The notes under the pieces: generated by a model | What the model was told of the DNA's origin: nothing | Seen by the model: the letters and a program-made list of their open reading frames with translations, nothing else | The model's database searches: none | Assembly (NCBI GenBank): GCA_958452575.1 | Contig: CAUDUM010000001.1 | Location: 434,001 to 498,000 of the forward strand | Source of the DNA: an uncultured Eggerthellaceae bacterium | GTDB taxonomy: Bacteria > Actinomycetota > Coriobacteriia > Coriobacteriales > Eggerthellaceae | Direction: 5' to 3' | Length of the DNA: 64,000 nt | Made by a program: the position numbers and the translations under genes | Shown: piece after piece, positions 1-8,272 of the stretch | Numbering within the stretch: position 1 is the first letter of the stretch | How the letters are laid out: each line of letters begins with the position of its first letter

Positions 1-69
1 TTATCGTTGACATACGTCATCCACTGTCGCTTTCCGTACAGCAATGCCGAGATTGTCCGACACGCTAGG

Positions 70-118
70 TTGACATAGGAACTCTTCCATCTATACTTAT
101 GAACAGTTGCTCATATGT
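70..118 (+). promoter_or_regulatory. Promoter and operator of the metal-efflux cassette
   Basis: A TTGACA box (70-75) and a TATACT box (92-97) are 16 bp apart, close to a consensus housekeeping promoter. An imperfect 11-2-11 inverted repeat (95-118, two arm mismatches) overlaps the -10 box and the likely transcription start. Its half-sites, ATGAACA and TGCTCAT, match the style of SmtB/ArsR-family operators. The position fits repression by the ArsR regulator encoded just downstream, with release on metal binding. The boxes and dyad are seen in the sequence; the regulation is inferred from the family. Confidence 0.75.
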
Positions 119-133
119 TGAAAGGTCGAACCG

Positions 134-505
134 ATGAATGATGACATCGCATCTCAGCAAAAATGCGAAGCATCCCTTCTACGTGATGCGAATTCGGATT
201 TCGAATGCATCCCCGAGTGCATGCCTGATGAGGAGCTGCTCTACGAACTCGCGGATCTCTTCAAAGTGTTCGGCGACACGACGCGCATCAAAATCCTTTA
301 CGCGTTGATGGAACGAGAGATGTGCGTAGCCGATATCGCGGAATTGATCGGCGTCTCGCAAAGCGCGGTATCCCATCAGCTTCGCACGCTCAAGCAGGCG
401 CGGCTCGTGAAGTTCCAGCGCGATGGCAAAAACGTGATCTACTCGCTTTCCGACGATCACGTCTACACCGTCCTCGCCCAAGGCATGACGCACATCTGCG
501 AGTAG
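134..505 (+). CDS. ArsR/SmtB-family metal-sensing repressor
   Basis: Winged-helix transcriptional repressor, 123 aa, expected to bind the dyad overlapping its promoter and leave DNA when it binds a divalent metal. The recognition helix lies in VSQSAVSHQLRTL (about 74-86). The C-terminal alpha5 zinc site of the family is intact: Asp107, His109, His120 and Glu123 keep the D-x-H-x10-H-x2-E spacing of SmtB/CzrA. Cys64 sits where CadC/ArsR proteins have the first cysteine of their alpha3 motif, and N-terminal Cys25 and Cys29 could complete an alpha3N-like site, although the second alpha3 cysteine is Ala66. AAAGG lies 8 nt before the ATG. It is followed by an HMA protein and a P1B ATPase, so zinc, cadmium or lead sensing is likely; the exact metal is not resolved. 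Confidence 0.88.
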   Translation: MNDDIASQQKCEASLLRDANSDFECIPECMPDEELLYELADLFKVFGDTTRIKILYALMEREMCVADIAELIGVSQSAVSHQLRTLKQARLVKFQRDGKNVIYSLSDDHVYTVLAQGMTHICE

Positions 506-604
506 AGCAAGCGCCTGAAGCACCAGCACCGATCACGGAACCACTCCGGCATCACCATCGTATGCCGGGTTCAAACACGATAGTCTCAATTGAAAGGACC
601 CATC

Positions 605-841
605 ATGCGCAAATCCTTCAAACTCCAAGATCTCGACTGCGCCAATTGCGCCGCCAAGATGGAAGATGCCATCAACAAGATCGACGGCGTCGACAAGGCG
701 ACGGTGAGCTTCATGACCCAAAAGCTCACGCTTATCACCGACGACTCCCTTACCGCCGATAGCTCCCGCTTCAACGCGATCGTCGACGAAGCGCAGCGAA
801 TCTGCTCGTGTATCGAGCCGGATTGCGTGATAGTGCGCTAA
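605..841 (+). CDS. Free-standing heavy-metal-associated (HMA) domain protein
   Basis: Small 78-aa ferredoxin-like metallochaperone domain. The metal site is LDCANC near residues 10-15, a CxxC loop of the HMA family, followed by the usual helix (AAKMEDAINKIDGV). A second cysteine pair, CSC, lies near the C-terminus. The ATG start is preferred because GAAAGGA ends about 7 nt upstream; an in-frame TTG 15 nt earlier overlaps that ribosome binding site. A 7-bp hairpin (546-568) lies in the leader. It sits between the repressor and an ATPase that lacks its own N-terminal HMA domain, so it probably delivers metal to the pump in trans. Confidence 0.85.
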   Translation: MRKSFKLQDLDCANCAAKMEDAINKIDGVDKATVSFMTQKLTLITDDSLTADSSRFNAIVDEAQRICSCIEPDCVIVR

Positions 842-865
842 CGGCCAGCGAAGAAAGGATTTCCC

Positions 866-2785
866 ATGTCCCCCAAGCAGAAGCGCTGGCTCACCCGCAT
901 CATCATCGCGCTCGTGCTCTTCGCGATCATCATGGTGTTCACGGAATTCGCCCCGCTTGAAGAGTGGCTTGGCAGCAGGTCCGCGGCAATTTGGGTTGAA
1001 TTCGCACTGTTCTTCGTGCCCTATCTGATCGCCGGTTACGACGTCCTGTGGGAGGCGGTGCGCAACATCGGCCACGGCCAGGTGTTCGACGAAAACTTCC
1101 TGATGAGCATAGCAACCATCGGTGCGTTTGCGATGGTGCTGTTCCCGGATGCAGACCCCCACATGGCCGAAGGAGCAGCGGTGATGCTGTTTTACCAGGT
1201 GGGAGAGTTGTTCCAAAGCTACGCGGTCGGCAAAAGCCGCAAGTCCATCGCCGACATGATGGACATCGCGCCTGATTTCGCCACCATCGAAAGGGACGGC
1301 GAGCTCGCAGAAGTCGATCCCGACGAAGTGGCGGTCGGCCAGATCATCGTGGTGAAGCCGGGCGAGCGCGTGCCGATCGACGGCGTCATCATCGAGGGCG
1401 CTTCGCAACTCGACACCGCCGCGCTTACCGGCGAGAGCATGCCCCGCCATGTCGAACCCGGCTCCGAGGTCATCTCGGGCTGCGTCAACATGACCGGCGT
1501 GCTGCGCATCAGAACGACCAAGCCCTACGGCGACTCCACCGTCGCCCGCATCCTGGAGCTCGTGGAGAACGCCGCGGAGAAGAAGGCGCGCACCGAGAAC
1601 TTCATCACGCGTTTCGCGCGCTATTACACGCCCATCGTCACAGGAGCGGCGCTGCTGCTCGCCATCGTCCCCCCGCTTTTGGGAATGGGATCATGGAGCG
1701 ACTGGATCCTGCGCGGTCTCACCTTCCTGGTGGTCTCGTGCCCCTGCGCCCTGGTCATCAGCGTGCCGCTGTCGTTCTTCGGGGGCATCGGCGGAGCCTC
1801 CCGCCTTGGCATCCTGGTCAAGGGCTCCAATTACCTGGAGCTGCTATCCAAGGTCGACACGGTGGTGTTCGACAAGACCGGCACCCTGACCAACGGAACC
1901 TTCGACGTGGTCGCCATCCATGCCGAGGCGGGAATCGATCCGCAATACGTGCTCTCGCATGCGGCGCATGCAGAAGCATTCTCAAACCATCCCATCGCGG
2001 TATCCCTGCGCGAAGCGTACAGCGGCGAGATCGACCGCAACCGCATCGCGCAGGTCGAAGAGGAATCCGGCCACGGAGTGCGCGCGATCATCGATGAGCG
2101 AGTAGTGCTGGTGGGCAATGACAAGCTGATGGCACAGCATGGCGCGACGTGCCACGACTGCGAGCTCACCGGAACGATTCTCCATGTCTGCATAGACGGG
2201 AAGTACGTCGGCCACATCGTCATCGCCGACGTCGTCAAGGAGGATGCGGAAAAAACGATCTCCGAACTGCACGCAACGGGCATCCAGACATGCGTTATGC
2301 TCACCGGCGACAGGTGGGACGTGGCGGAGGCGGTTGCAGCCAAGCTCGGTATCGATGAAGTGCGCGCGCAGCTGCTGCCGCAGGACAAGGTGGATGCCGT
2401 TGAGGAGCTGCTCGCAAAGGAGAGCGGCGGTGGCAAGCTGGCCTTCGTCGGCGACGGCATCAACGATGCTCCCGTCCTCACGCGCGCCGATGTGGGCATC
2501 GCTATGGGAGCCATGGGTTCGGATGCCGCCATCGAAGCGGCGGATATCGTGCTGATGGACGACAAGCCCTCCAACATCTCCAAGGCGATACGCATCGCGC
2601 GCAACACCATGCGGATCGTCTGGCAGAACATCGTGTTCGCGCTCGGCATCAAGATCGTCATCCTGGTGCTGGCCGCCGTCGGAATCGCCAACATGTGGCT
2701 TGCTGTGTTCGGCGATGTGGGAGTGGCCGTGCTCGCCATCCTCAACGCCATGCGCGCGATGAGCGTCGCGAGGTTCCGCGACTGA
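866..2785 (+). CDS. zntA: P1B-type heavy-metal-translocating ATPase (Zn/Cd/Pb exporter)
   Basis: Integral-membrane P-type ATPase of 639 aa that should pump divalent metal out of the cell. Visible motifs are the actuator TGE loop (188-190), the membrane CPC metal site (Cys292-Pro293-Cys294), the phosphorylated Asp in DKTGTLT (336-342), the P1B-specific His-Pro pair (375-376) and GDGINDAP (529-536). The last two membrane helices carry a Lys (GIKIVILVL) and an Asp-x-Gly (FGDVG), the pattern of the Zn/Cd/Pb subgroup rather than copper pumps. The N-terminus goes straight into membrane helices with no HMA domain; the preceding gene supplies one. GAAAGGA precedes the ATG. Confidence 0.92.
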   Translation: MSPKQKRWLTRIIIALVLFAIIMVFTEFAPLEEWLGSRSAAIWVEFALFFVPYLIAGYDVLWEAVRNIGHGQVFDENFLMSIATIGAFAMVLFPDADPHMAEGAAVMLFYQVGELFQSYAVGKSRKSIADMMDIAPDFATIERDGELAEVDPDEVAVGQIIVVKPGERVPIDGVIIEGASQLDTAALTGESMPRHVEPGSEVISGCVNMTGVLRIRTTKPYGDSTVARILELVENAAEKKARTENFITRFARYYTPIVTGAALLLAIVPPLLGMGSWSDWILRGLTFLVVSCPCALVISVPLSFFGGIGGASRLGILVKGSNYLELLSKVDTVVFDKTGTLTNGTFDVVAIHAEAGIDPQYVLSHAAHAEAFSNHPIAVSLREAYSGEIDRNRIAQVEEESGHGVRAIIDERVVLVGNDKLMAQHGATCHDCELTGTILHVCIDGKYVGHIVIADVVKEDAEKTISELHATGIQTCVMLTGDRWDVAEAVAAKLGIDEVRAQLLPQDKVDAVEELLAKESGGGKLAFVGDGINDAPVLTRADVGIAMGAMGSDAAIEAADIVLMDDKPSNISKAIRIARNTMRIVWQNIVFALGIKIVILVLAAVGIANMWLAVFGDVGVAVLAILNAMRAMSVARFRD

Positions 2786-2818
2786 CCGATCCCGCAGACC
2801 GCCTGACAGCGTGTCGAA

Positions 2819-2854
2819 GTGCCGGGCAAGTCGAACATACGGCTTGCCAGGCAC
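2819..2854. terminator. Hairpin between convergent genes
   Basis: GTGCCGGGCAAG (2819-2830) pairs with CTTGCCAGGCAC (2843-2854), 11 of 12 positions, around a 12-nt loop. It lies in the 72 bp between the convergent ATPase and coaX ends, so it could serve both strands. Neither side has a clear T-run, so classical intrinsic termination is uncertain. Confidence 0.5.
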
Positions 2855-2857
2855 TGT

Positions 2858-3739
2858 CTATCTGCGATTGAGAGAGTGAAGACGCGAAAGGCCCCTGAGC
2901 GTCAACGTCGCGTCGGCCGTCGCATCATGATCGAGCAGAGGCGCCACCGCAGCGGCATTGGAGCCAGTCACGATGATCGAATAGTCCGCCGGCTGCTCGC
3001 GCTCGATCATCGAGAGCAAACCGTCGATACGCGCGATCTCGCCCAAGACGACGCCGGACTGCATCGCCTCGCGCGTGCACGTGCCGATAACCGCCTTGGG
3101 AGCGACGATGTCGATAACCGGAAGCTTGGCAGCGCGATCAGCCAGCGAACGCGCGCCCAGCGCCATACCCGGCGCGATGATTCCGCCCAGGAACACGCCG
3201 TCGGCATCGACCACCTCGAAATTGGTGGTGGTTCCCAGATCGACGACGATCGCAGGGGGCTCGTAATCTCCGAGAACCGCCGCCAGATCGGCTATACGAT
3301 CGGCGCCGACCTCGGCAGGATCACGGTACTTCATGCGGATCCCCGTCTTGATGCCCGGGCCGACGCTCAGCGGACGACGACCGGCAAGCTCGCGCAACGC
3401 TTCCAACCATGCAGACGCAAGATCGGGGACGACGCAAGAAAGGACCGTGTCCGATACCGAATCGGGATCAAGCGACAAGGTGTCTTCCATGGAATCCTCG
3501 CCCACCGTTTCGGATGCATCCCTCGCACGATTCCAAAGATCGGACGAGAGGCGTCGCGACATGCTGCGCAGCGAGGATAACGCGACGTCGAACGCCTCGT
3601 CGGCGGTGAGGCTGCTCGGCGTGGTGAGCGTCCACGTTGCCAAAAGCTCGTCTCCGTCGAACACTCCCAGCGATGTGCGGGTATTGCCAACATCGACGGC
3701 GAGGAGCACTCCCGCGCGTTTTGCGTTCCTATCCCCCAT
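2858..3739 (-). CDS. coaX: Type III pantothenate kinase
   Basis: Phosphorylates pantothenate, the first step of coenzyme A synthesis, in the cytoplasm. The N-terminal phosphate loop is DVGNT (16-20); GADRI and VDLGTTTNFE follow, all CoaX hallmarks (ASKHA fold). The ATG is chosen because GAGGAGG lies 7 nt before it; a GTG 30 nt upstream has no comparable site. The protein is 293 aa, about 35 longer than usual, because of an acidic Ser/Asp-rich insertion around residues 61-95, before the conserved SCVVP strand. It lies 39 bp after the OPT transporter and is probably co-transcribed with it. Confidence 0.93.
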   Translation of the reverse strand: MGDRNAKRAGVLLAVDVGNTRTSLGVFDGDELLATWTLTTPSSLTADEAFDVALSSLRSMSRRLSSDLWNRARDASETVGEDSMEDTLSLDPDSVSDTVLSCVVPDLASAWLEALRELAGRRPLSVGPGIKTGIRMKYRDPAEVGADRIADLAAVLGDYEPPAIVVDLGTTTNFEVVDADGVFLGGIIAPGMALGARSLADRAAKLPVIDIVAPKAVIGTCTREAMQSGVVLGEIARIDGLLSMIEREQPADYSIIVTGSNAAAVAPLLDHDATADATLTLRGLSRLHSLNRR

Positions 3740-3778
3740 CGTCCATCCTCCTCGGTAAACAGTTCGCACGAGCAGTTA

Positions 3779-5518
3779 TCATGCCAGCATACCGGAAACG
3801 ATCGTCCACAGCGCCACCAACACGCCGACGACCGACTCGCCTCCCAACAGGCCGCTCGCAACGACCAGCCCCGTATGCTCGTCTTCCACCTCGAGAGCGG
3901 CCCGCTTCTCGGGCGGTGCCGAGAAGCGCCTGCGCTTGCACACGGCATTGTAGACCACACGCACCATCGCGCCGAAAAACGCTGCAGCGGACATGTAGAA
4001 CGGCAGATAGATGCCAAGACCCAGCATCATTGCCGGCGCTTTTGCAAGATAAAGGATGAAGCCTATGGCAAAGCCAACCATAAACGCGGGGATCGACGGG
4101 ATTCCCGCGACCATCGTGGCAACGACAGACGCCTGGGCGGCGACGAAGGACCCCTGGGCTCCGAAAGCACCCGCGCCGTACGCGGCAAGCAGGATGAACA
4201 TGACCGCCACCGCGACGAACGCGCCGATCACGCTGCCGATCGCCTGCGCGATCCACTGTAAGCGCCAATCCGTACCCAGCATGTAGCCAGCTTTAAAGTC
4301 ATACATCACATCGCCCGCCAGACCGCACGCCACGGCGATGACGCCTGCGACGTAGAAGAGCTGCACCTCGGTGGATCCCGAAAACGCCGCGACGAACAGT
4401 AAGACGATGAGGCCAAAGATCTCCATCGGATCGATGCCCGTCTGACCGCAGCTTTGCGCAGCCATCGCGCACGTGACGAAGGAAAGCAGCACGACGACAA
4501 GCGCCACAAGCGGCTCGAATCCCAAGACGAGGCAGAGCGCGAGCGCAACAGCCGCCGCAGCCAGGGCTATGAGGCCTGAAGTGAGGCGAATGTTCTTAAT
4601 GGCGGGCTGAGCCGCAGGAGCGCTCGATGCGCCCTCTTGGCGGGCATCGGAATCGCCACGGGAGCCATCGTCGCGGGCGTCGCCTTCGGCCTTGCCGCTG
4701 CGGATCATCTCGATGACCTTTCCGGCGATCATCTTGACGACGACCGCGATGCCACACCCCATCATCGCGCCCATGCCGAGGCTGGAGGTGATCCCCTGCC
4801 CGGTCGTCACGTCCCAAAGACCCAGCGCCGAACCGCCCACGATGATGCCGAAGCTGCCGATCAGCGCTCCGAGGAACCAAACGACGACCGAAGAGGTGCC
4901 CACCAGAAAACCCATCGACATCATCAACGGGGAGTTGTACAGGCCGAACGACACTCCGGGAACGCCCACGCCCTGAAAGAAGACAGTGGGCAGCACCGCG
5001 ATGCCGTCGCGCAACCACGTGTAGATGCCGGCGATGCCCAGCGCGCCGAAAAGCTTGCGCCCGGTGGAGCCGCCCGCCTCGCCCGCCTTGAGCGTTTCGG
5101 CGGCAGCCTGCCCGATCGGAAACTCGAGTGGCTCGTCCTCGATGAAGCGGCGGCGCAGAAGCACCGTGCAGATCGAGCCGAGAATAGTGCCGCCGAGCGC
5201 AACGACCAACAGCTGCGGCCATGTTGTCTGGTCAGCGAAGCCGAGCATCCAGGCAGCGGGGATGGTGAACGCCAAACCGCCGGCGACCATGGAGCCAGCG
5301 GACATAATGGTGTGGGTGACGTTGGCCTCGTTGAGGTTGGTATGACCCTTAGAGAGGGCCTTGAGGAAGAACAGGGAGACGATGGCGGCGAATACGATCG
5401 GCCAGGGCAACGCGCCCATCTTAAGGGCCGTGTACGCCGATGCCGCCGTGATGATGATGCAGCCGACGACGCCGATGGCGATGCCACGGCCGGTCAGCTG
5501 CCCCTTGGGCAGGTTCAT
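3779..5518 (-). CDS. OPT/YSL-family oligopeptide transporter
   Basis: Polytopic membrane protein of 579 aa with well over ten hydrophobic segments. The N-terminal stretch ASAYTALKMGALPWPI and the following NLNEANVTHTIMSAG region are typical of prokaryotic OPT (oligopeptide/metal-chelate) transporters, which probably use proton symport. A charged cytoplasmic loop rich in Asp/Gly/Ser (about 270-300) separates two membrane halves. GAAGGAG precedes the ATG. The substrate (short peptides or a metal chelate) cannot be read from sequence. coaX follows in the same direction. Confidence 0.88.
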   Translation of the reverse strand: MNLPKGQLTGRGIAIGVVGCIIITAASAYTALKMGALPWPIVFAAIVSLFFLKALSKGHTNLNEANVTHTIMSAGSMVAGGLAFTIPAAWMLGFADQTTWPQLLVVALGGTILGSICTVLLRRRFIEDEPLEFPIGQAAAETLKAGEAGGSTGRKLFGALGIAGIYTWLRDGIAVLPTVFFQGVGVPGVSFGLYNSPLMMSMGFLVGTSSVVVWFLGALIGSFGIIVGGSALGLWDVTTGQGITSSLGMGAMMGCGIAVVVKMIAGKVIEMIRSGKAEGDARDDGSRGDSDARQEGASSAPAAQPAIKNIRLTSGLIALAAAAVALALCLVLGFEPLVALVVVLLSFVTCAMAAQSCGQTGIDPMEIFGLIVLLFVAAFSGSTEVQLFYVAGVIAVACGLAGDVMYDFKAGYMLGTDWRLQWIAQAIGSVIGAFVAVAVMFILLAAYGAGAFGAQGSFVAAQASVVATMVAGIPSIPAFMVGFAIGFILYLAKAPAMMLGLGIYLPFYMSAAAFFGAMVRVVYNAVCKRRRFSAPPEKRAALEVEDEHTGLVVASGLLGGESVVGVLVALWTIVSGMLA

Positions 5519-5604
5519 ATGAGCTCCTTCGCGTATATCCGCTCCCCCTCAAACGGGAAGTCGGGTTACCGAACAGACGCGAAGCAGTATAACAGCCAGG
5601 ATGA

Positions 5605-5659
5605 GAACAGGGGACGGTCACTTTTTCACTTTGTATGAAAAAATGACCGTCCCCTGTTC
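5605..5659. repeat. Long near-perfect palindrome (REP/MITE-like)
   Basis: Arms 5605-5628 and 5636-5659 pair at 23 of 24 positions around a 7-nt loop (CTTTGTA). The outer 16 bp, starting GAACAGGGGACGGTCA, are perfect, and the inner part is T-rich/A-rich. It lies between the GT2 gene and the OPT gene, both on the reverse strand. The GGGGACGGTCA ends resemble the palindromic repeats many bacteria mobilise with REP-associated tyrosine transposases; that link is inferred. It could also act as a terminator or block exonucleases. Confidence 0.8.
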
Positions 5660-5694
5660 GTTCCGAACGTCAATTCGCAAAGGGCGGATGAGCA

Positions 5695-6726
5695 CTAGTT
5701 GAACTTGAAGATCCTTTGCGCCACGTGGTAGCCGGTGATGCCGATGCGGCGGCCCAGCTCGGTGGGGATATTTGTTGCCAGGTTCAGCACGCTGTTCTTG
5801 ACGCGGTTATACACCCCGGGGTTGTGCTCTTTGAGATAAGCCCAGATGGCATCGCGCTTCTCCTCAGCCTCGGAGGTGTTGATCATGCGCAGGAAAATCG
5901 AGCAGATGCACATCATCATGGACAGGTAGTTTTCCATGTAACGCTCGAGACGCTTCTCCTCCACGGCATCGGGGAGCGGCACCGCGTCGATCATGATTCG
6001 CGTGATCTTGAGCTGCTGGTCAATACGGCCCATCATCACGCTCTCGTTGACGCTTTGGTCCTCGCGGCCGATGAAGTAGCGGTACATGTCCACATCGAGG
6101 TAGTACATCGACTTGACGTGCGGCAGAGGCACGTACACGAAGATGTTGTCGACGTAGAAGGTGTGCTGCGGAAGCTGGAGCCCCATATCGCGCAGAAGCT
6201 CGGTGCGGTAGATTACCGAATGCATGAGCAGGTACTGGCTGGGGTTGAAGTGCCCCACGTCGGCCCAGGTGAACTCCTCGCCCACGGGAAACACGTTCTT
6301 GTAGCGGATGACGGTGCGCGTGTTCTCGTGCACCTTCTCGTAGACATAGTTGCCGATCACGAGATCGGTCGCATCCTTCAGCTCGCACTGGCGGCGCAGA
6401 TAGCGCATCACCTCGCGCATGGCATCGGCATCGAGCCAGTCGTCGGAGTCGACAACCTTGAAGTAGCGGCCCTCGGCATGGGCCAGGCCGGTGTTGACCG
6501 CCTGGCCGTGCCCGCCGTTGGGCTGGTGCACGGCCAGGATCGTCTCGGGATACTCGGCCTGCCAGGCATCCGCCTTTTCAGGAGTGTCGTCTTTGGTGGA
6601 TCCGTCGTCCACGATCACGATCTGGATGTCGTTGCGCCCCTCGTCGCAGGCGAGAAGCGATTTGATGCAGTTATCCATGTAAGCTGCCGAGTTGTAGCAC
6701 GGCACGGCGAACGTGATCGTCTTCAT
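5695..6726 (-). CDS. Glycosyltransferase family 2
   Basis: GT-A fold transferase of 343 aa that transfers a sugar from a nucleotide donor to a growing glycan. The opening FAVPCYNSAAYMDNCI, the DDGS loop at 40-43 and the metal-binding DSD at 93-95 (within VVDSDDW) are GT2 hallmarks. No membrane helix is evident, so it probably works at the inner face of the membrane. The ATG is preferred over a GTG 18 nt upstream because GGAAAGGAAG is well placed before it. It starts 39 bp after UDP-galactopyranose mutase, so the donor may be UDP-galactofuranose; acceptor and linkage are unknown. Confidence 0.88.
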   Translation of the reverse strand: MKTITFAVPCYNSAAYMDNCIKSLLACDEGRNDIQIVIVDDGSTKDDTPEKADAWQAEYPETILAVHQPNGGHGQAVNTGLAHAEGRYFKVVDSDDWLDADAMREVMRYLRRQCELKDATDLVIGNYVYEKVHENTRTVIRYKNVFPVGEEFTWADVGHFNPSQYLLMHSVIYRTELLRDMGLQLPQHTFYVDNIFVYVPLPHVKSMYYLDVDMYRYFIGREDQSVNESVMMGRIDQQLKITRIMIDAVPLPDAVEEKRLERYMENYLSMMMCICSIFLRMINTSEAEEKRDAIWAYLKEHNPGVYNRVKNSVLNLATNIPTELGRRIGITGYHVAQRIFKFN

Positions 6727-6765
6727 GTGCGGCTTCCTTTCCACCAGCGTCCGGACGGAACCGGA

Positions 6766-7989
6766 CTACTCGCCCTCGCCCACCAGCTCGTCGGCCAGCG
6801 CCAGCGCGCGGCCGATGATGACGTCCATGTTGTAGTAGCGGTACTCCGCAAGGCGTCCCAGCGGGTGGAAGTTCGGCAGCTTCTCGGTCAGCGCGAGATA
6901 ACGGTTGTAATGCGCGGTGTTCTCTTCGGAGATGATCGCGTAATACGGAATCTGGTTCTCGGGATCATCGTAGGAGTGGCTGTACTCCTTCATGATGGTG
7001 GTCTTGTCGGACTCCTGGCCGGTCAGATACGTGAACTCGGTGATGCGCGTGTAATCCTCGGTCACCGTGAAGTTGACCGTGCCGCAAGGAAGCACGTGCT
7101 GCTGGTCGTGCGTCTCGTACTTGAAGTCAAGGGTGCGGTACGGCAGGCGGCCGAAGCGCGACAGGAACAGCTCGTCCAAAGGACCCGTGTACACGATGGG
7201 ACCGTCGAAGTCCTGGCCCTTGATCGCGATGGCGGTAAGCGGCGAATCCTCGGCGCCGTTGGCGAACTTGAGGTCGAAGACGCTTTCGGCCTCGGTGTTC
7301 AGGCACACGACGATGTTTTCATGTGAGAGCATGTTCTCGAACAGCGGCGTGTAGCCGTCAAGCGGCATGCCCTGGTAGGCGTCCTGGAAGTAGCGGTTGT
7401 CGCGCGAAATGAACACGGGAACGCGGGCGGTGACGGAGGGGTCCACTTCCTCGGGCGTCAGTCCCCACTGCTTCTGCGTGTAATAGAGGAAAACGTTCTT
7501 GTACACGAAGTCCGCGATCTCGGCGAGCTCGGGATCGTCCTGCTCGCGCAGCTCGATGATCGGCACCTTGCGCTCGTCGCCGAACGTCTGGATCAGCTTG
7601 TCGATGAGATGCGCCGCCTTCTCCTCGCCAAACGCGATCTCCATCGAGTTCTTGTTGAACGGCACGGGCATGTAGATGCCGTACCAATCGGCCAGCACCT
7701 CGTGCTGGTAGTCGCGCCACTCGGTGAAGCGGCGCACGTAGTCGAACGCGCGCTTGTCGTTGGTGTGGAAGATATGGGGGCCGTAGCGATGGACCAGGAT
7801 GCCGGCCTCGTCGAGCTCGTCGTACATGTTGCCGCCGATATGGCCGCGCTTCTCGATGACGAGCACCTTCTTGCCGCCGCGCTCCGCCAGCTCGCGCGCG
7901 GTGACCGCGCCCGCGAAGCCGGTGCCGACGACCACCGCGTCGAACTCGGCGATGTCGATGTTCTTGAATGCGGAATACTGAACGCCCAT
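6766..7989 (-). CDS. glf: UDP-galactopyranose mutase
   Basis: FAD-dependent enzyme of 407 aa that interconverts UDP-galactopyranose and UDP-galactofuranose, the precursor of galactofuranose in surface glycans. The N-terminal Rossmann motif is VVVGTGFAGAV (Gly22-x-Gly24-x2-Gly27), followed by RGHIGGN (48-54). YGPHIFHT and later aromatic-rich stretches (EYRYYNMDVIIGRAL near the C-terminus) are typical of Glf. AAAGGAG lies 3 nt before the chosen ATG; an upstream in-frame start would cover that site. It forms a two-gene unit with the downstream GT2 gene. Confidence 0.95.
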   Translation of the reverse strand: MGVQYSAFKNIDIAEFDAVVVGTGFAGAVTARELAERGGKKVLVIEKRGHIGGNMYDELDEAGILVHRYGPHIFHTNDKRAFDYVRRFTEWRDYQHEVLADWYGIYMPVPFNKNSMEIAFGEEKAAHLIDKLIQTFGDERKVPIIELREQDDPELAEIADFVYKNVFLYYTQKQWGLTPEEVDPSVTARVPVFISRDNRYFQDAYQGMPLDGYTPLFENMLSHENIVVCLNTEAESVFDLKFANGAEDSPLTAIAIKGQDFDGPIVYTGPLDELFLSRFGRLPYRTLDFKYETHDQQHVLPCGTVNFTVTEDYTRITEFTYLTGQESDKTTIMKEYSHSYDDPENQIPYYAIISEENTAHYNRYLALTEKLPNFHPLGRLAEYRYYNMDVIIGRALALADELVGEGE

Positions 7990-8272
7990 GGGGCTCCTTT
8001 CGGTATGCTTCATGCCGCGCTCAGGTCGCCTCCCAGGTATGCCGGGCTAGACGCGGACGACGCCGACGGCCGATCCGAAGCGCGCGCAAATTGAACCGTG
8101 AGCCATTTTACCGGGAAGCCGCACCACGCGGGCGATTATCATAAAAGGCGGATATTTTGCTGGGCGTTTGCATCCAAGACGACGCAGCCGAACGACCATC
8201 CGCGGTCCCTCTTGGCGCCGCGCGCAGCCGATCGCGAACCGCCCGCTTTGCGACCACATGAACGGAGGCACC
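7990..8272. other. Divergent intergenic region between glf and pta
   Basis: This region must hold the promoters for glf (leftward) and pta (rightward). An AT-rich island near 8130-8165 contains several -10-like hexamers (TATCAT, TAAAAT), but none has a convincing -35 partner at 16-18 bp. No repeat or RNA element is recognised. Confidence 0.35.

Noticed and set aside
7..12. A TTGACA at the very start of the window as another promoter
   Set aside because: No -10 hexamer at 16-18 bp; the pair at 70-97 is far better.
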